A DNA stretch of 64,000 nt from NCBI RefSeq assembly GCF_900142605.1, contig NZ_FRBL01000006.1, positions 62,001-126,000 of the forward strand. The letters run 5' to 3'. A program made the position numbers and the translations under genes. Shown here one piece after another: positions 25,356 through 34,399 of the stretch (position 1 is its first letter; every line of letters begins with the position of its first letter). This DNA comes from Chitinophaga jiangningensis (lineage in GTDB: Bacteria > Bacteroidota > Bacteroidia > Chitinophagales > Chitinophagaceae). The notes under the pieces were generated by a model. That model saw nothing but the letters and a program-made list of their open reading frames with translations, was not told where the DNA came from and searched no databases.

Positions 25356-27956
25356 ATGATGTTTAAGCATTTAAGTAAACTGGTTGCAGTACCCATGGTG
25401 ATGGCCGCCACACTCAATGTACAGGCCCAGCAAACACCTTACGATCTCTCGCGTTTAAAATCCTCCTGGGAAGTAGTGGAAAACAACTACCAGGGAAAAA
25501 TGCAGTTCCTTTCTTCATTTACTTTTATCAACAACGGTAGTAACCCGTTTCCCTCAAAAGACTGGCAACTGTATTTCAACTTCGTTCGCATGATCAAGCC
25601 CGGTCAACAACTGCCCGGCGTGAAACTGGAACATGTAAACGGCGATTTGTATCGACTTTCACCTACAGCTGATTTCAAAGGCATTGCCCCTGGCGACTCC
25701 ATCAAAGTCAATTTCGCCAGCGATGCCTGGGCCGTAAACTTTACTGATGGCCCTACCGGCATCTATGTAGTTTGGGCAGGTCAACCCAACAAAGGCATTC
25801 CTTTGAAGGATTACACCATCCGCCCTTCTACCTCCGCCCGCCAGCTGATGCGCTATCCTGGCGATAAAAGCGCTGTAGTAACGCCTACACAGATCTTCAA
25901 ACAGAACGCTGTTATAAAAGATATTCCTTTAGCACAGCTGCCACTGGTTTTCCCTACACCGGTATCCTATAATACCACCGCAGGCAACCTGGTACTGGAT
26001 GCATTCCCGGACATCAAAGCGGATGACCGGCTGGCCGCAAGCGCCCGATTCCTCAATAATGAACTGATTACATTGCTTGGTAAACGTGCTACAGGTAAGG
26101 TGGTTATCAACTTCAAAGTGGACGAGTCCCTGGCTGCAGATGCCTATAAACTGGATGTTACGCCGCAAGGTGTTACCATCACCGCCTCCGATAATGAAGG
26201 GGCGTTTTACGGTATTCAGTCCCTGAAAGCCCTGATATCACCTGCCGCATGGGCCGGTATGCCTAAATCTATCAGCATTCCGGCCGTGCAGGTGAGCGAT
26301 TACCCGCGCTTTAAGTACCGCGCATTTATGATCGATGTAGCCCGCAACTTCCATAATAAAAAGGACCTGCTGCGACTCATCGATGTAATGGCGCTCTACA
26401 AGCTCAATGTCCTGCACTTCCACTTCAGCGATGATGAAGGCTGGCGACTGGAAATACCCGGCCTGCCTGAATTGACAGAAGTAGGTGCACGCCGCGGTCA
26501 TACGCCTGATTTCAAATCCATGCTGCCACCGTCCTACGGCTCCGGACCCGACTCCACCAACGCCGCCGGTACGGGGTATTTTAGTCGCGCCGATTTCATA
26601 GAAATCCTGAAGTATGCAACGGAAAGGCATATACGCATCTTACCGGAAATAGAAACACCAGGCCACGCCCGCGCTGCTGTGAAGTCGATGGAAGTGCGTT
26701 ACGACCGCCTCGCCGCCCAGGGCCGCCAACAGGAAGCAGAAGAATACCTGCTGACCGACCTGAAGGACAAATCAACCTACCACTCGGTACAGTACTGGAA
26801 CGACAATGTTATGAACGTAGCCCTTCCATCTACCTATAAATTCCTGGAAAAAGTAATTACTGAAATCCAGGCCATGTACAAGGAAGCTGGTGCACCACTT
26901 ACCGCTGTGCATATGGGAGGAGATGAAGTGCCGCACGGGGTGTTTGAGCAGTCACCGGCCTGTATTGCACTGATGCAGCAGGATAAAAACGTGAAAAACG
27001 TAGATGACCTGTGGTACTACTTCTATCGTAAAGTCCACCACATCCTCCAGGCTAAAAACCTCGAAGTAGCAGGATGGGAAGAAGCAGGTATGCGCAAAAC
27101 TACCATCGATGGTAAAGCTGCCAGCATTCCTAACCCCGACTTTGCTAACGACAACTTCCAGCTCAATGTATGGAACAACGTTATCGGGGGAGGGCAGGAA
27201 GACCTTTCCTACCGCCTCGCTAATGCAGGCTATAAAGTAATCCTCTCCGGCGTAAGCAACTTCTATTTTGACATGGCTTACATGAAATCCTTTGATGAAC
27301 CAGGATTTTACTGGGGTGGATTTGTAGACATCGACAAACCGTTTTACTTCATACCTTTCGATTATTATAAAAATTCCAAGGTAGACGGTAAAGGTGATCC
27401 GGTTACTGCCGCCACTTTCATGGGTAAAGACCGCCTCACCGGCTTCGGGCAATCCAATATCCGCGGCATCCAGGGCCTGCTCTGGAGCGAAACGGTTACC
27501 AACTCCGACCGGATGGAATATATGATCTACCCTAAAATGTTAGGGCTGGCCGAAAGAGCATGGGCGCAAGATCCTGCCTGGGCCACGGAAAAGGATTCCA
27601 CTAAGGCTGAACAGCTGTACAATCAGGCCTGGAGCGTGTTTACAAACGTTGTGGGCAAACGCGAACTGCCCCGCCTCGATAAACTCAATGGCGGTTATAA
27701 CTACCGCATTCCTACCGCAGGTGTGCAGGTAAACGAAGGTGAAGTGAGTATCAATTCACAATTCCCTGGTATGGTGATCCGCTACACTACTAACGGTGAA
27801 GAGCCTACGCAAAAAAGCCCTGCATATACCGCGCCTTTCAAAGCAGGTGGTAAAACAGTGAAAGTGCGTGTGTTCGATACCCGTGGACGGAGTAGTCGCA
27901 GCACTACGGTAAAAGTGCCGCAGCCACAGGAACAACTGAGAAATAACCGCAACTAA
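25356..27956 (+). CDS. Beta-N-acetylhexosaminidase, GH20
   Basis: An 866-residue exported enzyme that removes terminal beta-linked GlcNAc or GalNAc. Signal peptide ends near VQAQ (residue 25). Order of domains: CHB_HEX carbohydrate-binding domain (about 35-160), GH20 N-terminal alpha/beta domain (about 195-315), TIM barrel (about 318-745) and a C-terminal Fn3-like CHB_HEX_C domain (about 775-855). The catalytic pair is Asp523-Glu524 in HMGGDEVPHG, typical of substrate-assisted catalysis. The promoter has LacI-type sites. It would act on chitin oligomers or host-like glycans; with the fucosidases of the window it could take part in glycan trimming. Confidence 0.95.
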   Translation: MMFKHLSKLVAVPMVMAATLNVQAQQTPYDLSRLKSSWEVVENNYQGKMQFLSSFTFINNGSNPFPSKDWQLYFNFVRMIKPGQQLPGVKLEHVNGDLYRLSPTADFKGIAPGDSIKVNFASDAWAVNFTDGPTGIYVVWAGQPNKGIPLKDYTIRPSTSARQLMRYPGDKSAVVTPTQIFKQNAVIKDIPLAQLPLVFPTPVSYNTTAGNLVLDAFPDIKADDRLAASARFLNNELITLLGKRATGKVVINFKVDESLAADAYKLDVTPQGVTITASDNEGAFYGIQSLKALISPAAWAGMPKSISIPAVQVSDYPRFKYRAFMIDVARNFHNKKDLLRLIDVMALYKLNVLHFHFSDDEGWRLEIPGLPELTEVGARRGHTPDFKSMLPPSYGSGPDSTNAAGTGYFSRADFIEILKYATERHIRILPEIETPGHARAAVKSMEVRYDRLAAQGRQQEAEEYLLTDLKDKSTYHSVQYWNDNVMNVALPSTYKFLEKVITEIQAMYKEAGAPLTAVHMGGDEVPHGVFEQSPACIALMQQDKNVKNVDDLWYYFYRKVHHILQAKNLEVAGWEEAGMRKTTIDGKAASIPNPDFANDNFQLNVWNNVIGGGQEDLSYRLANAGYKVILSGVSNFYFDMAYMKSFDEPGFYWGGFVDIDKPFYFIPFDYYKNSKVDGKGDPVTAATFMGKDRLTGFGQSNIRGIQGLLWSETVTNSDRMEYMIYPKMLGLAERAWAQDPAWATEKDSTKAEQLYNQAWSVFTNVVGKRELPRLDKLNGGYNYRIPTAGVQVNEGEVSINSQFPGMVIRYTTNGEEPTQKSPAYTAPFKAGGKTVKVRVFDTRGRSSRSTTVKVPQPQEQLRNNRN

Positions 27957-28020
27957 AAGCATAGATGATCCCCGCCAACAGCGGGGATCATTGCTTTATA
28001 ACTGCCGATAGGCAAAGCCA

Positions 28021-28066
28021 GCCGCGCGCAGCGCGGCATTTCTAACTGATACCGAAGGTATCAGTT
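28021..28066. repeat. Paired-hairpin element, copy 6
   Basis: First hairpin GCCGCGC - GCA - GCGCGGC (28021-28037), base-for-base the same as at 13832. Second hairpin: perfect 10-bp stem AACTGATACC / GGTATCAGTT (28044-28066), loop GAA. The second stem differs in sequence from other copies but keeps the ACCGAAGGT core. It lies 64 bp after GH20 and may be its terminator. Confidence 0.8.
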
Positions 28067-28105
28067 GAAAACCCGTTACTGGAAATATTAGAAAAACTAA
28101 GAGCA

Positions 28106-30283
28106 GTGTTACGAATTCCACGATTACTATGCTTATGCCTTTGCTGGCCCGCATTACTATTTGCACAAAAGAAAAATGAAGCCTGGAAGCTGCCGCTTTC
28201 CCGTGCAGTGTCTCCCATTAAAATTGATGGTATTATCGACGAGGAGGCCTGGCGCTACGCCGCTGTGGCAAAGGACTTCCGGATGGTGTTGCCCATGGAT
28301 ACCAGCGCTGCCAAACTGCGTACGGATGTGCGTATGGTCTATGACCAGCAGCGCCTTTACATATTGGTGGAAAACTATACCGATGGCAGCAAACCTTATA
28401 TGGTTGAGTCGCTGCGCCGCGATTTCTCCTTCCTCAAAAACGATAACTTCATCCTTTTCATGGACCCGTTTGATGATCAGACCAACGGCTTTGCCTTTGG
28501 CGCGAATGCTGCCGGCGCCCAGTGGGACGGATTGATGTACGATGGGGGGAAGGTGGACCTCAGCTGGGACAACAAGTGGGTAAGCGCCGTGAAAAACTAT
28601 CCTGACAAATGGGTGTTTGAAGCCGCTATACCGTTTAAGACTATACGTTATAAAAAGGGTGTAACCCAGTGGGGGATTAATTTTAGTCGCAACGACCTGA
28701 AAACAACAGAGAAATCAGCCTGGGCGCCCGTTCCGCGGCAGTTTCCCACTGCCTCCCTGGCCTATACGGGCACCCTGCAATGGGACACTACACCGCCGCC
28801 TGCCGGCCCTAATATCTCCATAATACCTTATTTGCTGGGTGGGGTATCAAAAGATTATGCCGCACACGGTAATACCACCTGGCGCCGGGATGCCGGCCTG
28901 GATGCGAAAATCGGCATTACTTCCTCGCTCAACCTGGACCTGACGGTAAATCCGGATTTCTCGCAGGTGGATGTGGATAAACAGGTGACCAACCTGGATC
29001 GGTTCGAATTATTTTTTCCGGAGAGACGTCAATTTTTCCTGGAGAACGGTGACCAGTTCTCGAACTTTGGCTACAGCACATTGCGCCCGTTTTTTTCGCG
29101 GCGTATAGGCCTGGGAGTACCTATCCAGTTTGGCGCCAGGCTGAGTGGTAAGCTGAATAAAGACTGGCGGCTGGGCCTCATGAACATGCAAACCGCGGCA
29201 AAAGATGAACTGCTGTTGCCGGCACAAAACTATACGGTGGCCGCTTTGCAACGCCGTATGTTCACCCGCTCCAACCTGGGCTTTCTGTTTATTAATAAGG
29301 AGTCGCTGAACTATACGCCGCCGCAGGAAACCGGTAAACCGGTGTATAGCCAGTATAACCGCAACTTTGGCCTGGAGTACAACCTCGCTTCCAGCAATAA
29401 CTTCTGGACGGGTAAGGCGCTGGTGCTGAAATCGTATAGTCCTGACCGTTCGGGCAGCGACTGGGCTACTGCTGCTAATCTGCAGTACACCAGTAAAGTG
29501 TGGAATATAGGCTGGCAGCACGAATATGTGGGGCATAACTATAACGCTGAGGTAGGTTATGTGCCTCGCCGGGGTTATATAAAAGTGGCGCCCACTGCTA
29601 CGCGGCTGTTCTTCCCGGTGTCCGGGCCGGTGCTGAGCCATGGGCCACAGGTAACCAGTACCTGGTTTATGGATGAGCAGTTTCACCGGACGGACAATGA
29701 AACGATGCTGAATTATGGCCTGGTGTTCAGGCAGCGTAATACGCTGAATGTCTGGACTTCCAACACCTATATTAAATTGCTGCAGGCGTTTGATCCTACC
29801 AATACCGGTAAGGATAGTCTGGCTGTAAACACTACCCATAGCTGGAACACGGTGGGGGCCGACTATGTATCCCAGCCGCAGCAACTCTTTACTTACGCAT
29901 TTTCCGCCCGTTACGGTGGTTATTATGCCGGTGGTCGGCGACTGATGCTGAATACGGAGCTGGGCTACCGTTTTCAGCCCTATGTAAGTATTGCGATGAG
30001 TGCCAATTACAATGATATCCGCCTGGGGGCGCCCTGGGGCTATAATTCTTTTTGGCTGGTGGGGCCTCGTTTGGATGTAACGATGACGAACACCCTGTTT
30101 TTTACCGGCTTTATGCAGTATAACGAGCAGATGAAGAATATAAATCTGAATGCACGATTGCAGTGGCGGTATCGTCCGGCCTCGGATTTATTCATCGTAT
30201 ATACGGATAACTACCTCCCGGAACCCTTTTACGTCAAAAACCGGGCGCTGGTATTAAAATTAGTGTACTGGTTTAACCTCTGA
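28106..30283 (+). CDS. DUF5916 protein with N-terminal CBM9-like domain
   Basis: A 725-residue exported protein with a signal peptide ending near LLFAQ. Residues about 35-215 form a CBM9-like carbohydrate-binding domain (SPIKIDGIIDEEAWRYA start). The rest is the DUF5916 domain: NPDFSQVDVDKQVTNLDRFELFFPERRQFFLENG is its signature, and the long aromatic-rich beta-strand tail ending in VYWFNL suggests an outer-membrane barrel. Function is unknown in the family; sugar or peptide handling at the surface is likely. Monocistronic, with a terminator at 30320. Confidence 0.88.
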   Translation: MLRIPRLLCLCLCWPALLFAQKKNEAWKLPLSRAVSPIKIDGIIDEEAWRYAAVAKDFRMVLPMDTSAAKLRTDVRMVYDQQRLYILVENYTDGSKPYMVESLRRDFSFLKNDNFILFMDPFDDQTNGFAFGANAAGAQWDGLMYDGGKVDLSWDNKWVSAVKNYPDKWVFEAAIPFKTIRYKKGVTQWGINFSRNDLKTTEKSAWAPVPRQFPTASLAYTGTLQWDTTPPPAGPNISIIPYLLGGVSKDYAAHGNTTWRRDAGLDAKIGITSSLNLDLTVNPDFSQVDVDKQVTNLDRFELFFPERRQFFLENGDQFSNFGYSTLRPFFSRRIGLGVPIQFGARLSGKLNKDWRLGLMNMQTAAKDELLLPAQNYTVAALQRRMFTRSNLGFLFINKESLNYTPPQETGKPVYSQYNRNFGLEYNLASSNNFWTGKALVLKSYSPDRSGSDWATAANLQYTSKVWNIGWQHEYVGHNYNAEVGYVPRRGYIKVAPTATRLFFPVSGPVLSHGPQVTSTWFMDEQFHRTDNETMLNYGLVFRQRNTLNVWTSNTYIKLLQAFDPTNTGKDSLAVNTTHSWNTVGADYVSQPQQLFTYAFSARYGGYYAGGRRLMLNTELGYRFQPYVSIAMSANYNDIRLGAPWGYNSFWLVGPRLDVTMTNTLFFTGFMQYNEQMKNINLNARLQWRYRPASDLFIVYTDNYLPEPFYVKNRALVLKLVYWFNL

Positions 30284-30319
30284 TTTTTGCAATGGGTTGC
30301 GTTGCTGCTAAGTCTTACT

Positions 30320-30366
30320 GGTTGGGAGTTTTGATAATTTAATTATCACTCCTAACCAAAATTTTA
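30320..30366 (+). terminator. Terminator after the DUF5916 gene
   Basis: Stem GGTTGGGAGT (30320-30329) with ACTCCTAACC (30348-30357), one mismatch, continued inside by GATAAT / ATTATC, then AAAATTTTATTTG. Confidence 0.6.
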
Positions 30367-30620
30367 TTTGTTAATCACCGCTTTGTTAAGAAATAATTTA
30401 CATTCTCACCATTTCACTCATTTATTATTGTACCACAATACGCGGTTAATTTTCTCCACTGCACTAAAGCAAGCATTGGGCTACGTAAAGTTTTCATTTA
30501 CTATCGTTGTGAATACAAGCCCCCTATGGTGTCTACCATGGGGATTTGTGTTTGTATATTAACCGTTGCTTAACGACTGCATAACAATTTTACGATCGGA
30601 TTGATATTATCATTGTAGCA
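30367..30620 (+). other. Spacer before the thioredoxin-fold gene
   Basis: No credible gene. A small hairpin around CCCCTATGGT / ACCATGGGG (about 30522-30542), followed by T-rich sequence, is a possible weak terminator or attenuator. Confidence 0.35.
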
Positions 30621-31973
30621 ATGTTGTTCTCCATTAGCTCCATATCACTATACCGGACCGTGTTCCTCTCCTTCATAGGCTTATTGGCGTGTATGCGTGT
30701 AGCATCGCAGGTTCCCTGTATCACCGGGAAGGTAGTGGGTGGCCGTACGGGGCAGCCGGTATCGGTGTCGTATTGGGTGCAGCCGGGCATATCGCCGGTG
30801 ATCAGCCAGGAGGTGGCACTGGAGCGGGATTCCTTTTATTGCCTTATTCCGGAGGCGCAGGTGGGCCTGCTGTTTTTTTATGCAGATGCAGGAGGGGGCA
30901 GGAGTTTCCAGGGCATTATCGGCAAAAGTGATAGTATTCATATAGTTTTTTCGGGAGATACTATTCTGCTCTCAGGCAGGGGGGCCGCGGGAAGCCGCGT
31001 GTTGTACATCTGCAAACGTACCCTGTCGGGTGCTAAGCGCGAAGGCCAGGCGATAGGGCTACAAATGGAAAATGAGAAACAAATCCTGCAAACGATTGAA
31101 ACACAGTTGAGCCATTACCGTGATAGTATGCCGGCGGACATGCACGCCTTGCTGCGGGCGGATTTGCTGGGGCAGGTGGCCTCCGGGATGATCAGTACTT
31201 TCTGGCAACAGGACCCGGACCTGCAGGAAACCATGTACCAGCAATACATCCGGCCGGCCTTGCCAGACATCCCCAACAGCGAACAAAACGCTTTATCAGC
31301 GCGCTTCCTGGCTTATCAGTTGGATAAAGCACAGGTCGACTACTACAGAAGCAGTCATTTGCAATGCACTAACAGTGCCGTATACCAGTGGATTAAAACC
31401 CATTACACCGGCGTATTACAGGAAAAACTGCTGGCGCATCAGCTGCTGATGGCCTTTGCCATGGGCGGTATGGAGGAAGAACTGGAAAACTGCGCGAAAG
31501 ATTATTTGTCCTTCGCGCATGATCCCATCAGTAAAGAAGCCGTAGCTACGCCCTATAATAAAATGAAGCGCGGCATCCGCAAAGGCTTGCCGGCACCGGC
31601 TTTTAGCTTGCCCGACTTCCAGGGTAACACCGTGTCCCTCAGTCAGTTCGCCGGTAAAGTAGTACTCCTGCACTTCTGCTCCGACGATGATAACCTGTTA
31701 CCCACCCTCGATGAAATTTCAAAATGTTTTCAACATGATCCCGTCGCTTTTTTGCACATAGGGATGAAACCCTTTCCTGTAAAGGGCGTTGGGCTGCAGC
31801 TGTACCCAGGTACGCAGTTCGCTGCCATGCAGCAGCAGTATAACGTGAACGCATGCCCCACACTAATTGTGATTACACGCGACGGCCATATTTTCGCAGT
31901 GAAGCCCCCAAACCCAGCAGAGGACTACGGTACAGCGCTTACCAATATTATTTACGAAGCATTACAGCAATAA
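30621..31973 (+). CDS. Thioredoxin-fold (TlpA/AhpC-like) exported protein lacking CxxC
   Basis: A 450-residue exported protein. The N-terminus is a signal peptide ending near VASQ. The middle (about 40-320) resembles the DUF4369-type N-terminal domain and helical linker of Bacteroidota TlpA-like proteins. The C-terminal 130 residues have the thioredoxin fold (GLPAPAFSLPDFQGNTVSLSQFAGKVVLLHF, and the cis-Pro in NACPTLIV). At the normal WCxxC site it reads FCSDDDN, with a single Cys, so disulfide exchange by the usual mechanism is unlikely. It may be a structural or binding variant. Confidence 0.72.
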   Translation: MLFSISSISLYRTVFLSFIGLLACMRVASQVPCITGKVVGGRTGQPVSVSYWVQPGISPVISQEVALERDSFYCLIPEAQVGLLFFYADAGGGRSFQGIIGKSDSIHIVFSGDTILLSGRGAAGSRVLYICKRTLSGAKREGQAIGLQMENEKQILQTIETQLSHYRDSMPADMHALLRADLLGQVASGMISTFWQQDPDLQETMYQQYIRPALPDIPNSEQNALSARFLAYQLDKAQVDYYRSSHLQCTNSAVYQWIKTHYTGVLQEKLLAHQLLMAFAMGGMEEELENCAKDYLSFAHDPISKEAVATPYNKMKRGIRKGLPAPAFSLPDFQGNTVSLSQFAGKVVLLHFCSDDDNLLPTLDEISKCFQHDPVAFLHIGMKPFPVKGVGLQLYPGTQFAAMQQQYNVNACPTLIVITRDGHIFAVKPPNPAEDYGTALTNIIYEALQQ

Positions 31974-32214
31974 AAAAATAGGGATTCCTGCCAATAAAAA
32001 GCAGCAGACTGCGTTTAATGTGCGGACTCAGTATAACCGAAAGGACGCGACTGTAGCGCATACGCGCTATTAACTTGCAGCAGGATTTATTGGAACTACA
32101 ATTAAATCAAGTTACTAATATTTACATTAAAATATATATATCGCAAGCTTGGTTTAATCAGTACAATTCCGTAAATTAAATATTATAACTCATCGTTAAG
32201 CCCCTCTATGCCAC

Positions 32215-32493
32215 ATGCCAAAGCGTTATTTTGACCGTTTACAGACCATTGATTACCTAATCAGGATCAAAGGCACCGGGAAGCCCGCTCAGTTAGCCAA
32301 GCGGCTTCGTATTTCCGAAAGAACACTCTATGAATTCCTCAAAATGATGAAGGAGTTAGGTGCTCCCATTGAATACGACCGGTACAAGGAAAGCTACTAT
32401 TACTCGGAAAAAGGTGGATTCAACATCAGGTTCACGAAGAACCTGGTCACCGCGAGTGCTGTACTTCTGGCCTTCCTGATCACATTGTGGTAA
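32215..32493 (+). CDS. Small HTH protein (DeoR-like helix-turn-helix)
   Basis: A 92-residue protein. Residues 8-55 form a winged-helix-like HTH (IDYLIRIKGTGKPAQLAKRLRISERTLYEFLKMMKELGAPIEYDR), common in small Bacteroidota regulators. The last 17 residues are strongly hydrophobic (TASAVLLAFLITLW), which would be a membrane tail; this is odd for a DNA-binding protein. An ATG at 32208 is in another frame. Target unknown. Confidence 0.65.
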   Translation: MPKRYFDRLQTIDYLIRIKGTGKPAQLAKRLRISERTLYEFLKMMKELGAPIEYDRYKESYYYSEKGGFNIRFTKNLVTASAVLLAFLITLW

Positions 32494-32937
32494 TCTCGGC
32501 CTGATGCACACTCTCTTAGAGTGATGCCGCCGCATTGCACCCCAGGTGCCCAAGATACTGTTGCCCGACCTTAACCCGCCGGCCCTCAGGATCTTTTGTT
32601 ACATCCATCAATCATTGGTGGACAGGGATACTTTTTGTATTCCTGTTCACCTTTTTTTGTTAATTCCTGTTCCGTTAACATTGAGTAAACAATTGACACT
32701 TTTATTATCCGCAATTTTATAGCCGGAAAAGTCCAAAAGCAATGTGCCACCTGGTTACTAAATAACAATTAGCAGCCATCAGTGATCGATGAAATAAGAT
32801 ATTTTTTTCATAACGCGGTTTAGATTAGATTTTTAATACTACGCAGGTTTCTATCCAGTCACCTGCTACCTTTTTAGTCCGGCAAAGCAACCGCACGGGT
32901 TTATGCTTCGTAATAAAAAAAATAATACATCAATCGT
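32494..32937 (+). other. Spacer between the HTH and LytTR genes
   Basis: No gene. It contains a small hairpin (CACTCT-CTTA-GAGTG, about 32507) and a strong terminator at 32617-32658. The remainder is AT-rich and presumably holds the LytTR promoter. Confidence 0.4.
32617..32658 (+). terminator. Rho-independent terminator
   Basis: A 14-bp stem (32617-32630 / 32638-32651) with two G-U pairs and a CTTTTTG loop, followed directly by seven Ts. The G-U pairs fit a plus-strand RNA. It lies 124 bp after the HTH gene. Confidence 0.8.
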
Positions 32938-33633
32938 ATGATGTTAAATTGCCTCATCCTTGGTGATATACCCAACGGATTTCAAAACCTGAAAAGGTTT
33001 ATCAATGATACCTCTTTTACGTTTCTGGCCCAACACTGCCAGAGCTTTGACGCGGCCATGCCCTTCCTGGATACCGCAACCATTCACCTTATCTTCGCCG
33101 GCGCACCACCACCACAACCAGAAACATTATTCACAGAAGAACAAACTAGTATGTCCGTACTAGTATTATCCTACCCGGACAACAATCCCTATCCATTCTA
33201 TGTTTGTCACGAAGAAGTATTATTCCCACACCTTACCTACGAAGCTTTTTATAATCTCGTTTACCGATTCTATAATATCATCAACATGGAAGGACAACAA
33301 ACAATACCCCCAAGAACAACCGACCACTTCATGATCCGTTGTGAAAACCACTATGAGAAAATAAAATATGAAGACCTCCGCTACCTGGAAGTAATGGACG
33401 ACCACATTCTCCTCCATACCAAAGACCAGAAAATAGCGACCAGGGAAAAGTTGGACTGGATCATGGCACAACTGCCACTGAGCGAGTTTATGCACGTACA
33501 CAGATGGTATGTGGTCGGGTTTCACCACATCGATCAGCTGGAAGAAGATCACCTATACATCGGATCGATACGCATCCCTGTATCAAGAAATATCCAGCCG
33601 GAAATAGAAAAACGGTATAAAAAACGCTGGTAA
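32938..33633 (+). CDS. LytTR DNA-binding regulator with degenerate receiver
   Basis: A 231-residue protein. The N-terminal 120 residues have the length and strand pattern of a response-regulator receiver, but the phospho-acceptor position reads HLIFAGAPPP (Ala54 where Asp is expected), and the acidic pair of the first strand is lost (LILGD). The C-terminal 100 residues are a LytTR domain (HFMIRCENHYEKIKYEDLRYLEV, then HVHRWYVVGF). It probably binds DNA without phosphorylation. No histidine kinase is adjacent. It converges with virJ with only 4 bp between stops. Confidence 0.85.
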   Translation: MMLNCLILGDIPNGFQNLKRFINDTSFTFLAQHCQSFDAAMPFLDTATIHLIFAGAPPPQPETLFTEEQTSMSVLVLSYPDNNPYPFYVCHEEVLFPHLTYEAFYNLVYRFYNIINMEGQQTIPPRTTDHFMIRCENHYEKIKYEDLRYLEVMDDHILLHTKDQKIATREKLDWIMAQLPLSEFMHVHRWYVVGFHHIDQLEEDHLYIGSIRIPVSRNIQPEIEKRYKKRW

Positions 33634-33637
33634 CAAA

Positions 33638-34384
33638 CTAATGCGCAAAACCTGCAATCAGCCTGTTCGCCACACCCGCAGCATCTTCATCATAGGAATG
33701 CCCGCCGGGTAAAATTAATTTCTTGTAATGTGGTATCGTGAGCTCTGAAAGATTAAAATCTTTCTCCTCTTCCCCAAATACCAGTAACAAAGGCCTGGAA
33801 ATCTTATTGATCTCCGCCGGTACACTCATGCCCTTATTGCCACCCTTGCCCAGCATGTCGGATAAATGTACCTCCATGTCCGTAAACCTGCTGGGGGATA
33901 AAAGTACCACGTGCTGCACCTCCGCCACCATCGCCGCCGGTAGATGGGTATAAATAAAAGGCATCACATCCGCGCCCAGCGAATACCCTATCAATATGAT
34001 TCCCTGGTGAGTATTCCATTGCGCCTGGTAATAGCGGATCAAATTGGCAACATCCGTCGCCGCCTGCACCGGGGTCTTCTTATTCCAGAAATATTTCAGT
34101 GCATTCAACGCCACTACAGGGTAAGTACGCTTCTGGAACTCGTCTATCACATTCGCAGAAAATTTCTTCATACCACCATCTCCAGTGATATAAAATATTA
34201 AGGGAGATGTAGCACCCGCCGGTGGCGCCTTTACCTGTACGGGTAAATTGCCGGGTATGGATTGAGCTCCCGCCTGATGTACACCGGCGAGCAATAGCAA
34301 CGCCGTAAAAATAATCGTAAAATACCTGCTGGTCATATTCATTGCCGTTCTTCTATGGAACAATGTCTTCCTCGCATTGTTCAT
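33638..34384 (-). CDS. AcvB/VirJ-like exported hydrolase
   Basis: A 248-residue alpha/beta-hydrolase with a signal peptide (cleavage near AGAQ, residue 41). The nucleophile elbow is IGYSLGAD and the family-specific stretch is YFWNKKTPVQAATDVANLIRYY, which identifies the VirJ/AcvB domain. In Agrobacterium, AcvB hydrolyses lysyl-phosphatidylglycerol made by LpiA/MprF. Here it directly follows mprF (15 bp), the same pairing. So the two genes would make and remove aminoacylated lipid. An internal ATG at 34342 would give a shorter signal peptide and is also plausible. Confidence 0.85.
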   Translation of the reverse strand: MNNARKTLFHRRTAMNMTSRYFTIIFTALLLLAGVHQAGAQSIPGNLPVQVKAPPAGATSPLIFYITGDGGMKKFSANVIDEFQKRTYPVVALNALKYFWNKKTPVQAATDVANLIRYYQAQWNTHQGIILIGYSLGADVMPFIYTHLPAAMVAEVQHVVLLSPSRFTDMEVHLSDMLGKGGNKGMSVPAEINKISRPLLLVFGEEEKDFNLSELTIPHYKKLILPGGHSYDEDAAGVANRLIAGFAH

Positions 34385-34399
34385 GCCAAAAACTTTGCG

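Noticed and set aside
30368..30562. 64-codon ORF between the DUF5916 and thioredoxin-fold genes
   Set aside because: No ribosome site, low-complexity AT-rich composition, and it follows a terminator.
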